A stretch of DNA of 47,291 bases from an uncultured Burkholderiales bacterium (GTDB lineage: Bacteria > Pseudomonadota > Gammaproteobacteria > Burkholderiales > Burkholderiaceae_C): assembly GCA_902825995.1 (NCBI GenBank), contig CADEDE010000013.1:1-47291 (forward strand). The letters run 5' to 3'. The notes under the pieces are model-generated. The model ran no database searches. It was not told the origin of the DNA and worked only from the letters and a program-made list of their open reading frames with translations. A program made the position numbers and the translations under genes. This document shows positions 45,760 to 47,291 of the stretch, piece after piece (position 1 is the stretch's first letter; each line of letters opens with the position of its first letter).

Positions 45760-46361
45760 GATTTGGTACCTTGCGTCGGTTTGCCGTAGGCCGTGCCCCA
45801 ACCCCAGACTTCGCTGCCCTTGCCGCGCTGCAAGACGCGGGTGCGGAAAATATCGGCCACGATGTCGCCATCGCCACCGAGCAGGGCTTTGGTCGAGCAC
45901 ATCTCGGCACAGGCTGGCAGCTTGCCTTCGGACAGGCGGTTGCGACCGTACTTCTCGAACTCGGCATCGCTGCCGTTGGCCTCAGGGCCACCGGCGCAGA
46001 AGGTGCACTTGTCCATCTTGCCGCGCAGGCCGAAAGTTCCGTTGGTCGGGAATTGCGGCGCGCCGAAGGGGCAGGCGTAGGAGCAATAACCGCAGCCGAT
46101 GCAGATGTCCTTGTCGTGCAGCACCACGCCCTCATCGGTGCGGTAGAAGCAATCGACCGGGCAGACCGCCATGCAGGGTGCGTCGCTGCAATGCATGCAG
46201 GCCACCGAGATGCTTTTCTCGCCCGGCACGCCGTCATTGAGCGTGACCACGCGGCGGCGGTTCACGCCCCAGGGCACGTCGTGCTCGGCCTTGCAGGCGG
46301 TGACACAGCCGTTGCACTCGATGCAGCGCTCGGCGTCGCAGATGAATTTCATTCTTGCCAT
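45756..46361 (-). CDS. fdh3B: Formate dehydrogenase beta subunit (four [4Fe-4S])
   Basis: 201-residue electron-transfer subunit. Four cysteine clusters are visible: CIECNGCVTAC, CMHCSDAPCMAVCP, CIGCGYCSYACP and CTFC with CAEMC, sufficient for four [4Fe-4S] centres. AAGGAG precedes the ATG. The protein matches the FDH3 beta family and sits 18 bp after the alpha subunit gene. Confidence 0.95.
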   Translation of the reverse strand: MARMKFICDAERCIECNGCVTACKAEHDVPWGVNRRRVVTLNDGVPGEKSISVACMHCSDAPCMAVCPVDCFYRTDEGVVLHDKDICIGCGYCSYACPFGAPQFPTNGTFGLRGKMDKCTFCAGGPEANGSDAEFEKYGRNRLSEGKLPACAEMCSTKALLGGDGDIVADIFRTRVLQRGKGSEVWGWGTAYGKPTQGTKS

Positions 46362-46379
46362 CGCATCGACTCCTTAACC

Positions 46380-47291
46380 TCAAGCCCGGGAGATTTCGCA
46401 GACCGTGGTCTTGGTCTCTTGCATCATCGTCACGCTGTCGTAGCCGTAGGTGGTGGCGGTATTGACCGATTCGCCGCGCACCACCGGCATCGCTCCTTGC
46501 GGGTAGTACGGCGCCAGATCGACGCCGCCCCAGCGGCCCGAGAAGTGGAACGGCAGGAACACGGTTTCGGCATTCACCCGCTCGGTCACCAGGGCCTTGA
46601 CGCGCAGGCCCTTGAACTCGGGCACCGCAGCCATCGGCGGTGTCTTCACCCAGACGTATTCACCGTTGCGGATGCCGCGGTCGTTGGCGGCCTTGGGGTT
46701 GATCTCGACGAACATGTCCTGCTGCAACTCGGCCAGCCAGGGGTTGGAGCGCGTCTCCTCGCCACCGCCCTCGAATTCAACCAGGCGCCCGCTGGTCATG
46801 ATCAGCGGGAAGATCTTGCCGATATCCTTGTTCTTTTCCTGCACCGTCTTGTACAGCGTCGGCAGGCGCCAAAAGGCCTTCTTGTCATCGTGCGTCGGGT
46901 ACTTGGCCACCAGGTCGGCGCGGGTGCTGTACAACGGCTCGCGGTGCTGCGGCACCGGGTCGGGGAAGTTCCAGACCAGCGCCCGCGCCTTGGCGTTGCC
47001 GAAGGGGTGGCAGCCGTGCTTGACCATCGTCACGCGGATGATGCCGCCCGACGGGTCGGTCTTCCAGTTCTTGCCTTCGGCGGCCTTCTTCTCGGCCTCG
47101 CTGAGTTCGTCCCACCAGCCGAGCTTCTTCAGCAGCAGGTGATCGAACTCCGGGTAGCCCATGGTCAGATCCGCGCCCAGGCTGTGCGAGCCGTCGCCGG
47201 CCAGCAGCGAGACGCCGTCGCGCTCGACACCGAAGTTGGCGCGGAAGTTGCCGCCGCCATCCATCACGTGCTTGCTGGTGTCGTACAGGTT
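46380..47291 (-). CDS. fdhA: Formate dehydrogenase alpha subunit, C-terminal part (cut by window edge)
   Basis: Molybdopterin-dependent catalytic subunit; the frame is open to the window edge (reads ...NLYDTSKHVMDGGGNF), so only the last ~300 residues are present. The visible part has the molybdopterin-dinucleotide-binding domain near the C-terminus (PLIMTSGRLVEFEGGGEETRSNPWLAEL, in pieces; FVEINPKAANDRGIRNGEYVWV), as in FdoG/FDH3-type enzymes. The active-site cysteine or selenocysteine and any Tat signal lie outside the window. Confidence 0.93.
   Translation of the reverse strand, partial: NLYDTSKHVMDGGGNFRANFGVERDGVSLLAGDGSHSLGADLTMGYPEFDHLLLKKLGWWDELSEAEKKAAEGKNWKTDPSGGIIRVTMVKHGCHPFGNAKARALVWNFPDPVPQHREPLYSTRADLVAKYPTHDDKKAFWRLPTLYKTVQEKNKDIGKIFPLIMTSGRLVEFEGGGEETRSNPWLAELQQDMFVEINPKAANDRGIRNGEYVWVKTPPMAAVPEFKGLRVKALVTERVNAETVFLPFHFSGRWGGVDLAPYYPQGAMPVVRGESVNTATTYGYDSVTMMQETKTTVCEISRA

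Overview
GC-rich (roughly two-thirds G+C) chromosomal segment, most likely from a betaproteobacterium of the order Burkholderiales (Rubrivivax/Leptothrix/Comamonadaceae-like). This rests on the flagellar master regulators FlhDC, the trxB / ftsK-lolA-rarA neighbourhood, the dapA-bamC-MBL series, LexA next to an asparaginase gene, a three-subunit formate dehydrogenase cluster and the interspersed repeats. No rRNA, tRNA, CRISPR array, insertion sequence or phage was seen. Most of the window is housekeeping.

Layout. 1-4.5 kb: flhC and flhD (minus strand) behind a roughly 200-bp leader with a palindrome, then murB, and on the plus strand yajQ coupled to a secreted retropepsin-like protease, followed by a secreted coiled-coil protein. 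4.5-9.3 kb: minus-strand ald-livH-livM-livG-livF, an alanine dehydrogenase gene ahead of a branched-chain amino acid ABC transporter that lacks a local binding protein. 9.5-16.9 kb: rarA, an MFS transporter, lolA-ftsK, a Crp/Fnr regulator and divergent trxB. 17.1-20.7 kb: the scruffiest stretch, with a membrane-protein gene broken by an in-frame TAG, a 60-bp repeat unit, parE, and the last ~165 codons of a cyclic beta-glucan synthase (GH94) as a remnant. 20.8-25.7 kb: MFS transporter, a 48-codon membrane peptide gene, a methyltransferase, dapA, bamC and an MBL hydrolase, packed head to tail. 25.7-30.5 kb: a large imperfect inverted repeat, an alanine-rich lipoprotein, the ribosomal oxygenase roxA with a partner gene, an FKBP isomerase, asparaginase, and lexA with two tandem SOS boxes. 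30.3-33.6 kb: a remnant of a helix-hairpin-helix (Cdd1-like) gene, a 2-hydroxyacid dehydrogenase, a split chromate transporter pair and rlmB. 33.6-36.9 kb: a His-rich unknown, then an overlapping Xre-RES toxin-antitoxin pair joined to a membrane acyltransferase, and a divergent thioesterase. 36.9-43.1 kb: a 44-bp perfect palindrome separating thioesterase from acs, then a YqhA-family gene whose end overlaps nhaA, a zinc metallopeptidase, dcd and a Mpo1-like protein. 43.1-47.3 kb: formate dehydrogenase operon (alpha subunit cut by the window edge, beta, small lipoprotein, gamma cytochrome b, small secreted protein, fdhD).

The most unusual items are the RES/Xre/acyltransferase triple overlap, a near-identical palindrome (TAGGGCAAWTYCCTA) upstream of both flhDC and the alanine-rich lipoprotein gene, the interrupted gene near 17.4 kb, and the gene remnants near 20.2 and 30.4 kb. 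I did not find a clearly new defence system or a large novel gene cluster. Start codons were often moved inward from the longest open frame, on the basis of family N-termini, ribosome binding sites or 4-bp stop/start overlaps; each such choice is stated in the entry.
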